Shown piece by piece: positions 1-8,990 of a DNA stretch of 64,000 bases. This stretch comes from Sporosarcina ureae (GTDB taxonomy: Bacteria > Bacillota > Bacilli > Bacillales_A > Planococcaceae). The notes under the pieces were generated by a model that made no database searches, had not been told where the DNA came from, and saw nothing but the letters and a program-made list of their open reading frames with translations. The stretch covers positions 582,134 through 646,133 of the forward strand of contig NZ_CP015109.1 of assembly GCF_002082015.1 (NCBI RefSeq), read 5' to 3'. The position numbers and the translations under genes were made by a program. The stretch's first letter is position 1. Each line of letters begins with the position of its first letter.

Positions 1-431
1 TTTATACCATAGTGTAATGTTTTGCCTTCAAAAGTAGGTTCTTCTTTCAATCCGATTTTACGTGGTTGAAAAGCACCGATTCCTGCAGTCAATAAAATAG
101 TACGTGTCAAATGCTGACCTTTATCTGTCGTTAAAACAAAGTGATCGTCCTTCTTTTCGATGGACATTGCCGCTTCCCCTAAACAAATTTCAGGTTTTGC
201 ATAGTGCGCTTGTGTTACTAAGTTTGCCACTAAATCTTTTGCCAAAATTTTAGGGAATCCGCCAACATCATAAATATATTTATCTGGATATAGCTCGATC
301 AATTGGCCACCAAGCTGCGGCAAACTATCGATAATTTTAACAGACATTTCACGCATACCCGCATAGAACGAAGAAAATAATCCAGTTGGACCTCCGCCGA
401 TAATCGTAATATCCACTATTTCATGATTCAT
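1..431 (-). CDS. Ferredoxin--NADP reductase-like flavoprotein (partial)
   Basis: Only the N-terminal ~143 residues are inside the window; the gene runs off the left edge. The protein begins MNHEIVDITIIGGGPTG, an FAD-binding Rossmann GxGxxG motif at residues 11-16, followed by a thioredoxin-reductase-like stretch with a GQLIELYPDKYIYDVGGFP signature. That signature is typical of the YumC/YcgT type of ferredoxin (flavodoxin)-NADP reductase of Bacillales, a soluble enzyme moving electrons between NADPH and ferredoxin or flavodoxin. The ATG is preceded by GGAG at good spacing. The redox CxxC of thioredoxin reductase would lie beyond the edge, so that alternative cannot be fully excluded, but the N-terminus fits the YumC type better. 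Confidence 0.8.
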   Translation of the reverse strand, partial: MNHEIVDITIIGGGPTGLFSSFYAGMREMSVKIIDSLPQLGGQLIELYPDKYIYDVGGFPKILAKDLVANLVTQAHYAKPEICLGEAAMSIEKKDDHFVLTTDKGQHLTRTILLTAGIGAFQPRKIGLKEEPTFEGKTLHYGI

Positions 432-539
432 TTAAAACACTCCTATATTTAATTCTTTGATGAAATGCTTTGGGTGTACCACTTGTGTTTCTCTAGTCTA
501 TTATCCCCTATTCTAAAGAGAATAACATCTATTTTGTAT

Positions 540-827
540 TCAGATCTCAGGAAAATGTTCCATGCAGTATTGCTCTGCTAACGTTTGTTCTTCTTCGTCC
601 CATTCAACGTCAAATGGACTTTCCGTTGCCAATTCATAAAATTGGTAGGTTAACATCTTTCGCTGGCCATCCTTCGCAGAATATAACATACGTAAGCCAG
701 TACCCTCTTCATTGAACAGTTCATCTTCTTCATCAAACTTAACTGTCAATAGGAATTCGTAGCGCTGACCATCGATAATACCTGTCGGATCGACCAGTTC
801 TTGTACTTTATGATTGATTATTTGCAT
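540..827 (-). CDS. Small acidic protein, DUF6509-like
   Basis: A 95-residue acidic soluble protein with no signal peptide or membrane segment. It begins MQIINHKVQELVDPTGIIDG and carries the pattern DPTGI-x-x-G-x-RYEF followed by an acidic DEEDELFNEEG segment and an SAKDG/YEFYE-like region. This resembles the Bacillales family DUF6509, whose role is unknown. The start has weak GAAGGAGAAA Shine-Dalgarno upstream. It stands alone between the reductase gene on the same strand and the oppositely oriented peptidase. Function cannot be assigned from sequence; the family call is from memory of the pattern. Confidence 0.6.
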   Translation of the reverse strand: MQIINHKVQELVDPTGIIDGQRYEFLLTVKFDEEDELFNEEGTGLRMLYSAKDGQRKMLTYQFYELATESPFDVEWDEEEQTLAEQYCMEHFPEI

Positions 828-996
828 TCAATTTCTCCTTCTTCCCGCTCTCTTAGAGTTTACTCTCTCTATCCTACATCATTTTATAAGTTTGTGGCAA
901 TTTATGAACGTCATTACTAATAAATTATTTGCTTTTTATTACTGGTTGCTAGAAAATGAGGGGATAGCCCAATACATACGAACTAGGAGGAGTACA

Positions 997-2688
997 ATGC
1001 TGACTTTTGAAGACTACGAGTATACTCGCCCGGATATCGATAAGCTAAAAATAGAATTCCAGGCTGCACTTGAACAGTTTAAGCAAGCAAACTCATTCGA
1101 AGAGCAAGCCCAAATTATTGAGCATATCAACATGTTGACGAGTGATTACAGTACAGCGGAAAACATTATGTATATCCGCTCTTCGATTGATACGAATGAT
1201 TCCTTCTATCAAGAGGAACGAGAGTATTTTGATGAAATTGGACCTCAATTCCAAGCTTTGCAAAGCGATTACTACCAAGCTGTTATCTCGACGCCTTTTC
1301 GAGCTCAATTGGAAGACAGATGGGGCCCTCAGCTATTTAAACTTGCAGAGAATGCCGTCCAATCTTATTCCGACGAAGTCTTACCACTTTTACAGCAAGA
1401 GAATAAACTTATTTCCGAGTACGCACAGCTCGTCGCCTCAGCACAAATCGAGTTCCAAGGCGAAATGCTGACTTTGGCACAACTTGGACCATTTAAGGAG
1501 TCACTCGATCGTTCTGTTAGAAGAGATGCAATGAATGCCACTGCCGATTTTTTCTCTTCGCATGAAGAGGATTTCGATAGAATTTTTGATCGTCTTGTTG
1601 CAGTACGTCATGAAATCGCTACGACACTTGGGTTTAAAAGCTTTACAGAACTGGGATACATACGTATGGACCGGATTGGCTATGATGCACCTATGATGGA
1701 AAACTTCCGTCATCAGATTCGTACGCATGTGGTGCCTCTAGCAGAGAAGATTCGAGGTATGCAAAGTCGTAGAATAGGCATTTCGCAAATGAAGTTTTAT
1801 GATGAACCATTGCATTATGCAGAGGGTAATCCCCAACCTACAGGTTCTCCTGAATGGATTTTGGAAAATGGCCAAAAAATGTATCAAGAGTTATCGCGTG
1901 AAACCGGACGTTTTTTTGATTATATGAAACGTAAAAACTTATTGGATTTGGTGGCGAAAAAAGGCAAGGAAGCAGGCGGTTATTGTACATTCATAGACAA
2001 TTACGATTCACCGTTTATTTTCTCTAATTTCAATGGAACTTCCAGTGATATTGATGTTTTGACACATGAGGCAGGCCATGCATTCCAAGTGTATTCTAGT
2101 CGTTCAATTGGGCTCCCTGAATATATTTGGCCAACGACTGAAGCGGCAGAAATTCACTCTATGAGTATGGAGTTCTTTACTTGGTTTTGGATGGATCGCT
2201 TCTTTGGCAGCGAGGCAGAACGATATCGCTATGCACACTTACTTGAGAGTGTACTGTTTTTACCTTATGGAGTGGCAGTGGACGAGTTTCAACAACGCAT
2301 CTATGACCAGCCTGAAATGACTCCAAGTGAACGTAAAGCCGTATGGAAAGATCTTGAGAACATCTATTTACCTAATCGGGATTATGACGGACATCCTTAT
2401 TTGGAACAAGGCGGTTTTTGGCAGAGACAAGGTCATATCTATGAAGTACCGTTTTATTATATTGATTATGCTTTAGCACAAATCTGTGCTCTTCAGTTTT
2501 GGCAACGCTCATTAAGCGACTTTGAAGATGCATGGACAGATTATTTGGCACTGTGTCAATTGGGTGGAAGTAAATCATTTTTAGAGCTCGTTGCAACAGC
2601 CAATTTGAGATCGCCATTTGAAGAGGGGACTGTTGAATCGATCATGGATTTCATCAGTGAGTGGCTTGTTGATCATAGGATTTTTTAG
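997..2688 (+). CDS. M3 family oligoendopeptidase
   Basis: A 563-residue zinc metallopeptidase of family M3 (oligoendopeptidase, PepF-related), a cytoplasmic enzyme that cuts short peptides. The HEAGH zinc motif is at residues 357-361, within DVLTHEAGHAFQVYSSRS, and the third ligand region (EAAEIHSMSMEFF) follows about 25 residues later. The ATG at 997 is preceded by AGGAGG at ideal spacing. Reading is open further upstream to 814, but that stretch encodes a hydrophobic extension without a ribosome site, and 563 residues matches the family length. No signal peptide. It is monocistronic and ends in a terminator shared with fhs. Confidence 0.93.
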   Translation: MLTFEDYEYTRPDIDKLKIEFQAALEQFKQANSFEEQAQIIEHINMLTSDYSTAENIMYIRSSIDTNDSFYQEEREYFDEIGPQFQALQSDYYQAVISTPFRAQLEDRWGPQLFKLAENAVQSYSDEVLPLLQQENKLISEYAQLVASAQIEFQGEMLTLAQLGPFKESLDRSVRRDAMNATADFFSSHEEDFDRIFDRLVAVRHEIATTLGFKSFTELGYIRMDRIGYDAPMMENFRHQIRTHVVPLAEKIRGMQSRRIGISQMKFYDEPLHYAEGNPQPTGSPEWILENGQKMYQELSRETGRFFDYMKRKNLLDLVAKKGKEAGGYCTFIDNYDSPFIFSNFNGTSSDIDVLTHEAGHAFQVYSSRSIGLPEYIWPTTEAAEIHSMSMEFFTWFWMDRFFGSEAERYRYAHLLESVLFLPYGVAVDEFQQRIYDQPEMTPSERKAVWKDLENIYLPNRDYDGHPYLEQGGFWQRQGHIYEVPFYYIDYALAQICALQFWQRSLSDFEDAWTDYLALCQLGGSKSFLELVATANLRSPFEEGTVESIMDFISEWLVDHRIF

Positions 2689-2700
2689 TATAAGACATAC

Positions 2701-2749
2701 AAAAGGATGTGCAGAATGTCAAATTGATGACGTTCTGTACATCCTTTTT
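2701..2749. terminator. Bidirectional terminator between M3 peptidase and fhs
   Basis: A 20-bp stem (2701-2720 with 2729-2748, two G-U positions) with an A run on the left and a T run on the right. It can end the plus-strand peptidase transcript and the minus-strand fhs transcript. Confidence 0.85.
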
Positions 2750-2784
2750 GATTTAAATGCTATAATGCCTACTAAAGATTGCCA

Positions 2785-4473
2785 TCACATTAACCCTTTA
2801 GCATTACCAGCCGAATCGACATCCATATGGAGTGCTGCCGGCTTTTTTGGTAAACCAGGCATAGTCATGATGTCGCCTGTTAAACAAACTAAGAAACCTG
2901 CCCCAAGCTTCGGTAAAATATTGCGAATTGTAACCGAGAAGTCTGTTGGACGTCCTAATTTGCTTGGATCATCGGAAAACGAGTACTGGGTCTTCGCCAT
3001 ACAGACCGGCAAGAGATCCCAGCCATTCCTTTTAATTTCCGCTAAATCTTTTTTAGCCTGATCGGTAAATAAAACGCCTGTGCCACCATATACTTTTTGA
3101 ACAATCGCTGTGAGTTTTTCTTCTACTGATTGCTCTACTTCATAAATAGGAGCGAAATTATTTGGCTCTTCCATCACTTTTAAGACTTCTTTTGCCAAAG
3201 CTTCCCCGCCGGCTCCACCGTCTTGCCACACATCCGTTAAAGCGACTTTTACATTATGATCCTGACACCACTTTTGAACTTTCTGCAATTCACTATCAGT
3301 GTCTCCTACGAAACGATTGAGCGCCACTACTGGTTGCACTCCGAACGATAGAATCGTCTCAATATGCTTTTCCAAGTTGACTAAACCTTTTTCTACCGCT
3401 TGACTATTCTCTGCTTTTAATTCCTGCTTTGCTACTCCGCCTTGCATTTTAAGCGCACGAATTGTGGTGACTAGAACAACTGCATCCGGTTGGAATTTAC
3501 CGACACGCGCTTTAATGTTCATAAACTTTTCCGCGCCTAAATCAGATCCAAACCCTGCTTCTGTCACGACATAGTCAGCCAGATTACGTGCTGTATTCGT
3601 TGCGATCAACGAGTTACAACCATGAGCAATATTCGCGAACGGACCGCCGTGAATGAAAGCTGGTGTACCTTCGATCGTTTGGACAAGGTTCGGTTTGAAT
3701 GCATCTTTAAGCAGAAGCGTCAACGCACCCTCTACGCCTAAATCTCGTACTGTCACAGCTTCCTTTTCATACGTATAGCCAATTACAATATCGGATAAGC
3801 GTTCTTTCAAGTCTGGTAAACTAGTCGCCAGACAGAATACGGCCATGATTTCGGATGCTACGGTAATATCGAAACCATCTTCGCGTGGCACGCCTTGTGA
3901 TGGTCCACCTAAACCTATCATCACATGACGAAGCGCACGGTCATTCATATCCATGACACGTTTCCATGTAATGCGGCGTGGATCGATGTTCAACACATTA
4001 CCTTGATGCAAATGGTTGTCGATCATAGCGCTCAACGCATTATTAACCGTTGTAATGGCATGAAGGTCTCCAGTGAAGTGCAGATTGATGTCTTCCATAG
4101 GTAGTACTTGTGAAAATCCGCCACCCGTTGCTCCGCCTTTGACGCCCATTACCGGTCCTAATGAAGGTTCACGCAATGCAATCATGGTTTTCTTACCTAA
4201 ACGGGACAGTGCATCACCGAGACCAACTGTCACTGTCGATTTCCCTTCCCCTGCTGGCGTTGGACTAGTAGCAGTTACGAGTACGACTTTCGCTTGTGAC
4301 GTTTGTTTCGGAATGAGGTCTACGTTGATTTTCGCTTTGTATTTTCCATATAGCTCTAACGCATCCAATGGAATTCCTGCTTTGTCTGCGATATTTTCAA
4401 TTGGTTGCATAGTTGCTTTTGAAGCGATTTCCAAATCTGTCAGTGTCTTTACTTCTTTCGTCACTACCTCCAC
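2785..4473 (-). CDS. fhs: Formate--tetrahydrofolate ligase
   Basis: A 562-residue ATP-dependent ligase making 10-formyltetrahydrofolate from formate and THF, feeding purine and one-carbon metabolism in the cytoplasm. The nucleotide-binding loop [10 protein letters not shown] is at residues 71-80, and the conserved [19 protein letters not shown] segment follows. Length matches the family. The start is GTG: the first GTG (4473) and a second in-frame GTG (4464) each have a purine-rich site close upstream, so the first three residues are uncertain. The gene follows the oxidoreductase gene by 25 bp on the same strand and may be cotranscribed. A bidirectional terminator lies downstream. Confidence 0.96.
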   Translation of the reverse strand: MEVVTKEVKTLTDLEIASKATMQPIENIADKAGIPLDALELYGKYKAKINVDLIPKQTSQAKVVLVTATSPTPAGEGKSTVTVGLGDALSRLGKKTMIALREPSLGPVMGVKGGATGGGFSQVLPMEDINLHFTGDLHAITTVNNALSAMIDNHLHQGNVLNIDPRRITWKRVMDMNDRALRHVMIGLGGPSQGVPREDGFDITVASEIMAVFCLATSLPDLKERLSDIVIGYTYEKEAVTVRDLGVEGALTLLLKDAFKPNLVQTIEGTPAFIHGGPFANIAHGCNSLIATNTARNLADYVVTEAGFGSDLGAEKFMNIKARVGKFQPDAVVLVTTIRALKMQGGVAKQELKAENSQAVEKGLVNLEKHIETILSFGVQPVVALNRFVGDTDSELQKVQKWCQDHNVKVALTDVWQDGGAGGEALAKEVLKVMEEPNNFAPIYEVEQSVEEKLTAIVQKVYGGTGVLFTDQAKKDLAEIKRNGWDLLPVCMAKTQYSFSDDPSKLGRPTDFSVTIRNILPKLGAGFLVCLTGDIMTMPGLPKKPAALHMDVDSAGNAKGLM

Positions 4474-4498
4474 TGCCTTTCTATACCCGTTATATAAT

Positions 4499-5482
4499 TT
4501 ACTTTGAAATGGCTAAAACGATTTTACCGAATTGTACACTGTCTTCCAGCTTAGCAAATGCCTCACTAGCTTTTTCAAGAGGAATCACTGAATCAATAAC
4601 AGGATGGATTTGGTGTTCTTCAACTAATGCTAACATCTCCCGCAATTCTTCACGACTTCCCATTGTAGTGCCTAGTAACGAATATTGACCGTAAAAGAAT
4701 TCGCGCAAATTCAGCTCGACAGTATCTTCGGTCGTGGCACCAAACACGACAATACGACCACCTTTTTTAAGAATTTCAAGAGAACGATTGAATGTTGCTC
4801 TTCCCACACTCTCAATCACAAGATCCACTCGTTCGTCTTTTAGTTCTGTAGGCCAATCGCTATTCGTATCAATTGCTACATCCGCACCGAGTTTCATTGC
4901 GTGTTTTCTTTTTTCTTCACTTCTTGAGGATACGATGACACGTGCTCCTAATTTCTTCGCGAATTGAATCATATAAGTCGCGACTCCACTACCAGCTCCC
5001 GGAATAAAGACAGTTTGACCTTCTTCTATACGGCCTCTCGTTACTAATGCCCGATAACCTGTCAGCCCGGATAGAGCAACCACTGCGGATTCATTCCACG
5101 TAAGATGTGATGGCTTTTTCTCTAGCTGATCTGAAGAAATGCAAATCTTTTCTGCAAAGGTACCATGATCTGGCATACCGAGAATATCAAATTCAGCTGG
5201 TGGCGCATCGCTTTCTTCGAACCAGCGAAGTGATGGGTTGATCATTACTTCGTCTCCAACATGCCAATCCGTCACACCTTCCCCGACTGATTCGATGATG
5301 CCAGCGCCGTCTGAACCTAATGCCAATGGTTCAGAAGCGTTTCCACGTCTTTTCGGTATAGCGGTATCGCGTCGATTTAGTCCTGCGGTTTTCAATGCGA
5401 CAATGACTTCACCGTTTCCAGCTGAGGGATCTGCGATATCTGTATAGTGCAACTCACCATTTTCATGAACGAATGCTTTCAA
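4499..5482 (-). CDS. Zinc-independent MDR-family oxidoreductase (quinone-oxidoreductase-like)
   Basis: A 327-residue medium-chain dehydrogenase/reductase. It has an N-terminal GroES-like fold ([22 protein letters not shown]) and a nucleotide-binding domain with [19 protein letters not shown] around residues 160-178. The structural and catalytic cysteine/histidine zinc ligands of alcohol dehydrogenases are absent, so it is better read as an NADPH-dependent quinone oxidoreductase-type enzyme. It resembles YogA of B. subtilis, but substrate specificity cannot be read from sequence. It lies 25 bp upstream of fhs and could drive a bicistronic message. ATG start with GGAGGATG upstream. Confidence 0.85.
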   Translation of the reverse strand: MKAFVHENGELHYTDIADPSAGNGEVIVALKTAGLNRRDTAIPKRRGNASEPLALGSDGAGIIESVGEGVTDWHVGDEVMINPSLRWFEESDAPPAEFDILGMPDHGTFAEKICISSDQLEKKPSHLTWNESAVVALSGLTGYRALVTRGRIEEGQTVFIPGAGSGVATYMIQFAKKLGARVIVSSRSEEKRKHAMKLGADVAIDTNSDWPTELKDERVDLVIESVGRATFNRSLEILKKGGRIVVFGATTEDTVELNLREFFYGQYSLLGTTMGSREELREMLALVEEHQIHPVIDSVIPLEKASEAFAKLEDSVQFGKIVLAISK

Positions 5483-5616
5483 TCAACTCATCCTCCTTGG
5501 GTTTATCTACGACTCTATCATAACGCATTTCATTTTGTTTTCCCACATTTCATGCTATTTGATTATTTGTTATTTTGACAACTAAGAAAAAGTTGCATAG
5601 TGCCAGGAAGGAGATT

Positions 5617-5661
5617 TCCGTTCAGAGCGGACACTTTCCTGCGGGCATGACTTGGGCCAAG
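5617..5661 (+). repeat. Copy of a dispersed intergenic repeat (GGACACTTTCCTGCG core)
   Basis: This intergenic stretch contains TTTCCG, then GCGGACACTTTCCTGCGGGC at about 5626-5645. The core GGACACTTTCCTGCG recurs at 52557-52571 in another gap on the same strand. The arrangement TTTCCG...GCGGAC...TTTCC-GCGGGC resembles an abundant palindromic repeat of Bacillaceae and Planococcaceae intergenic regions, as I know it. No coding potential is evident in 5505-5725. Confidence 0.55.
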
Positions 5662-5726
5662 CCTTTCAGAAATCCCATCGTATTTACCACTAAATCGCTC
5701 TGCGTATTTACATTTCTACTAATAAA

Positions 5727-5772
5727 AAACGATGCTCCTCGAAGTCTAATGACTTCAAGGAGCATCGTTTTA
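5727..5772 (-). terminator. Rho-independent terminator after XRE regulator
   Basis: A 21-bp near-perfect stem (5727-5747 with 5752-5772) with a 4-nt loop, followed on the minus strand by a T run. It overlaps the stop codon of the regulator gene. The A/T tracts on both sides could also stop plus-strand transcription. Confidence 0.85.
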
Positions 5773-6258
5773 TAGTGTGCGTCTTTTATATTTAGCGAGT
5801 TCAAGTAGTTCTAGTACATCTTTTTTAGGAAGGCGGATAGCTAACTCCATCAGCTCTTTTTCAGCCGATCGCCGTCCTTTTCCGCTACGGTACTTCTCTT
5901 TATTCACTGCATCGATTTCTGCATATAGCTCATCAATTTCTGTTGGCCATTTACCAGAGGATTCGACATTCATCGTTTCACGAAGACGATCATAGAGTGA
6001 TTCTACTGTATTACCTGTTGCTTTGAAATACGGAGTAAATGTTACCTCCCCCATAATCAACTCATCGGTAGAAACAGAAAAACGCTCTGAAATTTTAGCG
6101 ATCCAAGCAGCGGACGGTGCATTCTTACCACGTTCCCAATCTTTAATTCGGCTGGCTGATGTACCGATTGCCGCGCCAAACGCCATCATCGACAGTCCTC
6201 GACGTTCTCTCAGTGCCTTTAAACGCAATCCAAAATCATCTTTACTCCATTCGTTCAA
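5770..6258 (-). CDS. XRE-family helix-turn-helix transcriptional regulator
   Basis: A 162-residue protein with an N-terminal Cro/CI-type helix-turn-helix (residues ~9-62: LRLKALRERRGLSMMAFGAA...SRIKDWERGKNAPS) and a helical, charged C-terminal half (residues ~80-160) of no recognised family. It probably binds DNA as a dimer; the effector is unknown. The start is TTG with GGGGG seven bases upstream; there is no in-frame ATG nearby. Two sigma-A-type promoters precede it. It is flanked by a dUTPase gene and by a repeat-containing gap, with no phage genes near, so it looks like a chromosomal regulator. Confidence 0.85.
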   Translation of the reverse strand: MNEWSKDDFGLRLKALRERRGLSMMAFGAAIGTSASRIKDWERGKNAPSAAWIAKISERFSVSTDELIMGEVTFTPYFKATGNTVESLYDRLRETMNVESSGKWPTEIDELYAEIDAVNKEKYRSGKGRRSAEKELMELAIRLPKKDVLELLELAKYKRRTL

Positions 6259-6291
6259 CGAAATACCCCCTGTACGACCTGTGTTGTATTA

Positions 6292-6321
6292 ATATTATTA
6301 TCAAAACAGTCTTTTTGTCAA
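6292..6321 (-). promoter_or_regulatory. Sigma-A promoter P1 of the XRE regulator
   Basis: TTGACA (6316-6321 on the complement) and TAATAT (6292-6297) are separated by 18 bp, about 35 bp upstream of the TTG start. Confidence 0.6.
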
Positions 6322-6343
6322 TTTATTTATTTATGAAATTTTT

Positions 6344-6371
6344 ATTATAGTTAATATTACGATGATGTCAA
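6344..6371 (-). promoter_or_regulatory. Sigma-A promoter P2 of the XRE regulator
   Basis: A perfect TTGACA (6366-6371) and a perfect TATAAT (6344-6349) on the complement with 16-bp spacing, immediately behind the dUTPase stop codon. A second, stronger start for the regulator transcript is likely. Confidence 0.7.
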
Positions 6372-6380
6372 TGATACCGC

Positions 6381-6866
6381 TTAGTATCCATTTCGTTGAC
6401 GTGCGTAGTTCTCTTCATTTTTATCGATATATGCTTGAATAATTTGTTCTTCTGTAAATCCGAGCGTATTCGCAAGGGCACCGTAATTCTTCCAAACATT
6501 TTTATAATCTTCAAATGTTAAGGATTCCAAGAAAGCATAAATGGATTGACCTGTTTGAATAAACTGTTGTGTTAGATTTTGGTCCGTAGCCTCACTTGCC
6601 GGCCATTCTTCCAATCCATCAAAACTTTTTTCGATTCCTAACGATAATAAAAAATGTATAGAATCCACATATTCCTCTAAAATCACATCATCTGCTGAAG
6701 GACCTTTTGTGCTCCAGAATTTAAAACATCGCGTCTCATTCGCCAACTCAGAAAGTTCGACTACTAATGCCAACCCTCTTTCGGCAAAAGTCTCATTCGT
6801 TTGATGATTTTTTTGTATATATGTATCGAGCGCTCTTTGCATTTCAAATAGTTGATGCAATTTCAT
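6381..6866 (-). CDS. Dimeric dUTP diphosphatase (MazG-like, dUTPase_2 family)
   Basis: A 161-residue all-alpha NTP pyrophosphatase hydrolysing dUTP to dUMP, keeping uracil out of DNA and supplying dTMP synthesis. The metal-binding motifs are ELSELANETR (ExxxE type, about residues 37-46) and EEYVDSIHF (ExxD, about residues 64-72). The start at 6866 is chosen because GGAGGG lies seven bases upstream; an in-frame ATG six codons earlier lacks a site. Length fits the dUTPase_2 family. It lies upstream of the XRE gene on the same strand with no strong terminator between. Confidence 0.85.
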   Translation of the reverse strand: MKLHQLFEMQRALDTYIQKNHQTNETFAERGLALVVELSELANETRCFKFWSTKGPSADDVILEEYVDSIHFLLSLGIEKSFDGLEEWPASEATDQNLTQQFIQTGQSIYAFLESLTFEDYKNVWKNYGALANTLGFTEEQIIQAYIDKNEENYARQRNGY

Positions 6867-6896
6867 TTGTATTCCCTCCACCATTTTGCTATGAAA

Positions 6897-6925
6897 TGAA
6901 ACCTTTTACCAGACTCATCCGTATA
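6897..6925 (+). promoter_or_regulatory. Sigma-W-type ECF promoter of ysdB
   Basis: TGAAAC (6897-6902) is followed after 17 bp by CGTATA (6920-6925), matching the ECF sigma-W pattern TGAAAC-N16/17-CGTA. In B. subtilis YsdB is annotated as a sigma-W pathway protein, which agrees. Confidence 0.75.
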
Positions 6926-6959
6926 GTACAGTACTACATCGTTTGCAGGAGCTGATTTT

Positions 6960-7340
6960 ATGGTTTTATTGATCCGCGTCTTCATTATAGCACTTGTTAT
7001 CTATTTATTTTATTCGGGGATTCGCTATTTGACAGATGCTAAGCGAAAGCTAGATGAAGCGTATGAAAAGGAACAATATTATTTTTATGATGACGTTAAG
7101 AATATCCGTAAAAACTTCTTTATTACGTATAAAGGTGCGATGTTCGAAGGTGAGAAATATTTAGGCACCACGACGGATTCCTTTGATGTTGTCTCTATTT
7201 TCATTTGGGTGAAAAATGAAGCAAACTTGCAAGGTATGACGAAAGAAGATTTTCATTTCCTTGAATCCGAAGTGCGAACGAATTATCCTCATGCCGAGAT
7301 TAACTGGAAGAATCCAATTGAACAATTAATGAAATCTTGA
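6960..7340 (+). CDS. ysdB: Sigma-W pathway protein YsdB
   Basis: A 126-residue membrane-anchored protein. Residues 3-21 form one hydrophobic helix (VLLIRVFIIALVIYLFYSG), followed by a charged coiled segment and a soluble alpha/beta tail (FFITYKGAMFEGEKYLG...). Sequence, size and position beside ysdA and rplT-rpmI-infC match YsdB of Bacillus, an envelope-stress protein of unknown biochemical role. The ATG has GCAGGAGC upstream. A sigma-W-type promoter lies about 35 bp ahead of the start. It runs convergently with ysdA, with a shared terminator between. Confidence 0.85.
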   Translation: MVLLIRVFIIALVIYLFYSGIRYLTDAKRKLDEAYEKEQYYFYDDVKNIRKNFFITYKGAMFEGEKYLGTTTDSFDVVSIFIWVKNEANLQGMTKEDFHFLESEVRTNYPHAEINWKNPIEQLMKS

Positions 7341-7342
7341 GT

Positions 7343-7379
7343 AAACGGAAATAGCTGAACACGGCTATTTCCGTTTTTA
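7343..7379. terminator. Bidirectional terminator between ysdB and ysdA
   Basis: A 13-bp stem (7343-7355 with 7364-7376) flanked by T-rich sequence on the plus strand and short A/T tracts on the other, lying between convergent genes. Confidence 0.85.
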
Positions 7380-7381
7380 TA

Positions 7382-7672
7382 TTAAAATGTAACTGTAGTT
7401 GGTAATTTTACACCATATATAGCTAGCAGCAACACGATGTCGATCATCATTAGAAGTAAAAATCCAATACGGAAATGAGTTTTTCTCGTTTTGTGGTGAA
7501 AGAATTGCATACCCATGTATGCACCTACTCCACCACCAAGCACTGCCAATAACCATAGATTTCGTTCTGGTATACGTTGCTTTTTCTTTTTAGCTTGGCT
7601 TTTATCATATCCCATTGCCCCAAATGCCCAGAGTGACAGGATGGCCATATACATCAATAGTGTTTGTGCCAT
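7382..7672 (-). CDS. ysdA: DUF1294 membrane protein YsdA
   Basis: A 96-residue integral membrane protein of the DUF1294 family. It has an N-terminal hydrophobic segment, the family motif YDKSQAKKKKQRIPERNLWLLAVLGGGVGAYMGMQFFHHKTRK, and a C-terminal hydrophobic helix. The role is unknown. I chose the ATG at 7672 because the GGGGGA site lies nine bases upstream of it; the ATG three codons earlier directly abuts that site and is too close. It follows rplT as in B. subtilis but is separated from it by a terminator-like hairpin. Confidence 0.85.
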   Translation of the reverse strand: MAQTLLMYMAILSLWAFGAMGYDKSQAKKKKQRIPERNLWLLAVLGGGVGAYMGMQFFHHKTRKTHFRIGFLLLMMIDIVLLLAIYGVKLPTTVTF

Positions 7673-7693
7673 GTCAGCCATTCCCCCATACGA

Positions 7694-7743
7694 AAAAATC
7701 CACCTTCATTTCCATATAAGAATGAAAACGAAAGTGGATTTTG
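7694..7743 (-). terminator. Terminator after rplT
   Basis: A stem of AAAATCCAC (7695-7703) and GTGGATTTT (7734-7742) with an extended imperfect inner pairing, followed on the minus strand by T-rich sequence. It likely ends the infC operon before ysdA, possibly with read-through. Confidence 0.65.
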
Positions 7744-7750
7744 GTTCATC

Positions 7751-8110
7751 TTATTTTGCTACAGATTTTTTTGCTGTCTCTGCAAGTTGTGCAAATGCTG
7801 GTGCATCTGTCACTGCAAGTTCTGCAAGCATCTTACGGTTAACATCGATGCCAGCTACTTTCAAGCCGTGCATTAATGTGCTGTATGAAATACCATTCAC
7901 ACGAGCAGCCGCGTTGATACGTGTAATCCATAGTCTACGGAAATCACGTTTTTTGTTACGACGGTCACGGTAAGCATAGTTATAAGATTTCATTACCTGT
8001 TGGTTTGCTACCTTATAAAGTCTATGTTTTGAACCGAAATAACCTTTTGCTAATTTCAATACTCTTTTATGACGCTTGCGCGTTACTGTTCCACCTTTTA
8101 CGCGTGGCAT
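7751..8110 (-). CDS. rplT: 50S ribosomal protein L20
   Basis: A 119-residue basic ribosomal protein ([29 protein letters not shown]), of standard length and sequence for L20. It binds 23S rRNA domain I early in large-subunit assembly and, in Bacillus, represses its own operon through the infC leader. It is the last gene of infC-rpmI-rplT, 43 bp after rpmI. The C-terminal tail is slightly alanine/lysine-rich, as is common. Confidence 0.98.
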   Translation of the reverse strand: MPRVKGGTVTRKRHKRVLKLAKGYFGSKHRLYKVANQQVMKSYNYAYRDRRNKKRDFRRLWITRINAAARVNGISYSTLMHGLKVAGIDVNRKMLAELAVTDAPAFAQLAETAKKSVAK

Positions 8111-8153
8111 AGTGCATTACCTCCTGCTTATCCTATAAGTGTGTGTTTCGATC

Positions 8154-8354
8154 TTACTTCATGTTTGTTAGCATTTCGCGAATACGCTTGTAATCGCCTG
8201 AAGAAACTAGTGCAGACTTACGTAAGTGACGCTTAGCCTTCGTAGATTTGTTAGCAAATAGGTGACTTGTGTAAGCACGGCCACGTTTTAATTTACCAGT
8301 TCCAGTTCTTTTGAAACGTTTCGCGGAACCGCGGTGAGTTTTCATTTTTGGCAT
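8154..8354 (-). CDS. rpmI: 50S ribosomal protein L35
   Basis: A 66-residue basic protein with the L35 signature [24 protein letters not shown] and the usual length. It is a component of the large ribosomal subunit. It lies 26 bp downstream of infC and 43 bp upstream of rplT, in the conserved operon. ATG with GGAGGAACA upstream. Confidence 0.98.
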   Translation of the reverse strand: MPKMKTHRGSAKRFKRTGTGKLKRGRAYTSHLFANKSTKAKRHLRKSALVSSGDYKRIREMLTNMK

Positions 8355-8380
8355 GTTCTGTTCCTCCTAAATTGTTCGTG

Positions 8381-8899
8381 TTACTTTTTCTCGGCAAGTG
8401 GGGCAAGTATTAAGAACATGCTCCGACCTTCCATTTTTGGTTTAACTTCAACAGTTGCTACATCTTTGCAAGCTTCTGCAAAGCGATCAAGTACTCGTTG
8501 GCCAATTTCTTTATGCGTAATCGCACGGCCGCGGAAACGAATTGAAGCTTTTACCTTATCCCCATTTTCAAGGAACTTGATTCCGTTACGAAGTTTCGTT
8601 TGGAAGTCATGCTCATCAATTGTAGGGCTAAGTCGAACTTCTTTAACGTTGATGACCTTTTGATTCTTACGTACTTCACGCTCTTTCTTTTGCTGTTCGA
8701 ACTTGAACTTTCCATGGTCCATAACACGAGCTACTGGGGGCTTCGCTTGTGGAGCAACAAGAACTAAGTCCAGGTTTGCTTGAGCAGCAATATCTAAAGC
8801 TTCATTACGTGTTTTGATACCGAGTTGTTCGCCATTATGATCAATTAAACGCAGCTCACGTGCTCGGATACCATCATTTACGTACATGTCTTTGCTAAT
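8381..8899 (-). CDS. infC: Translation initiation factor IF-3, ATT start
   Basis: A 172-residue IF-3 with N-domain ([14 protein letters not shown]), basic linker ([11 protein letters not shown]) and C-domain ([21 protein letters not shown]). It prevents subunit joining and proofreads start codon and initiator tRNA on the 30S subunit. The predicted start is ATT at 8897-8899 (then SKDMYVNDG), with GGAGG eight bases upstream. An open frame continues upstream but without a better site, and the ATT placement matches the known infC start of other Bacillales and enterobacteria. IF-3 discriminates against non-standard starts, so this codon gives autoregulation. The operon is further controlled by the L20-type leader. 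Confidence 0.95.
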   Translation of the reverse strand: MSKDMYVNDGIRARELRLIDHNGEQLGIKTRNEALDIAAQANLDLVLVAPQAKPPVARVMDHGKFKFEQQKKEREVRKNQKVINVKEVRLSPTIDEHDFQTKLRNGIKFLENGDKVKASIRFRGRAITHKEIGQRVLDRFAEACKDVATVEVKPKMEGRSMFLILAPLAEKK

Positions 8900-8990
8900 A
8901 GTAATCCACCTCCGAATATTGTCTCGTGAATACACATTTTGGTATATCGGAAATTCCGACTTCAAAGTCCCATAGGTCTATCCATTTTAC

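Noticed and set aside
814..996. N-terminal extension of the M3 peptidase frame
   Set aside because: The open frame continues upstream of 997 but has no ribosome site, encodes an odd hydrophobic stretch and overlaps the opposite gene; the family length fits a start at 997.
4073..4507. 144-codon frame opposite fhs
   Set aside because: Serine/proline-rich shadow of fhs without features of a real protein.
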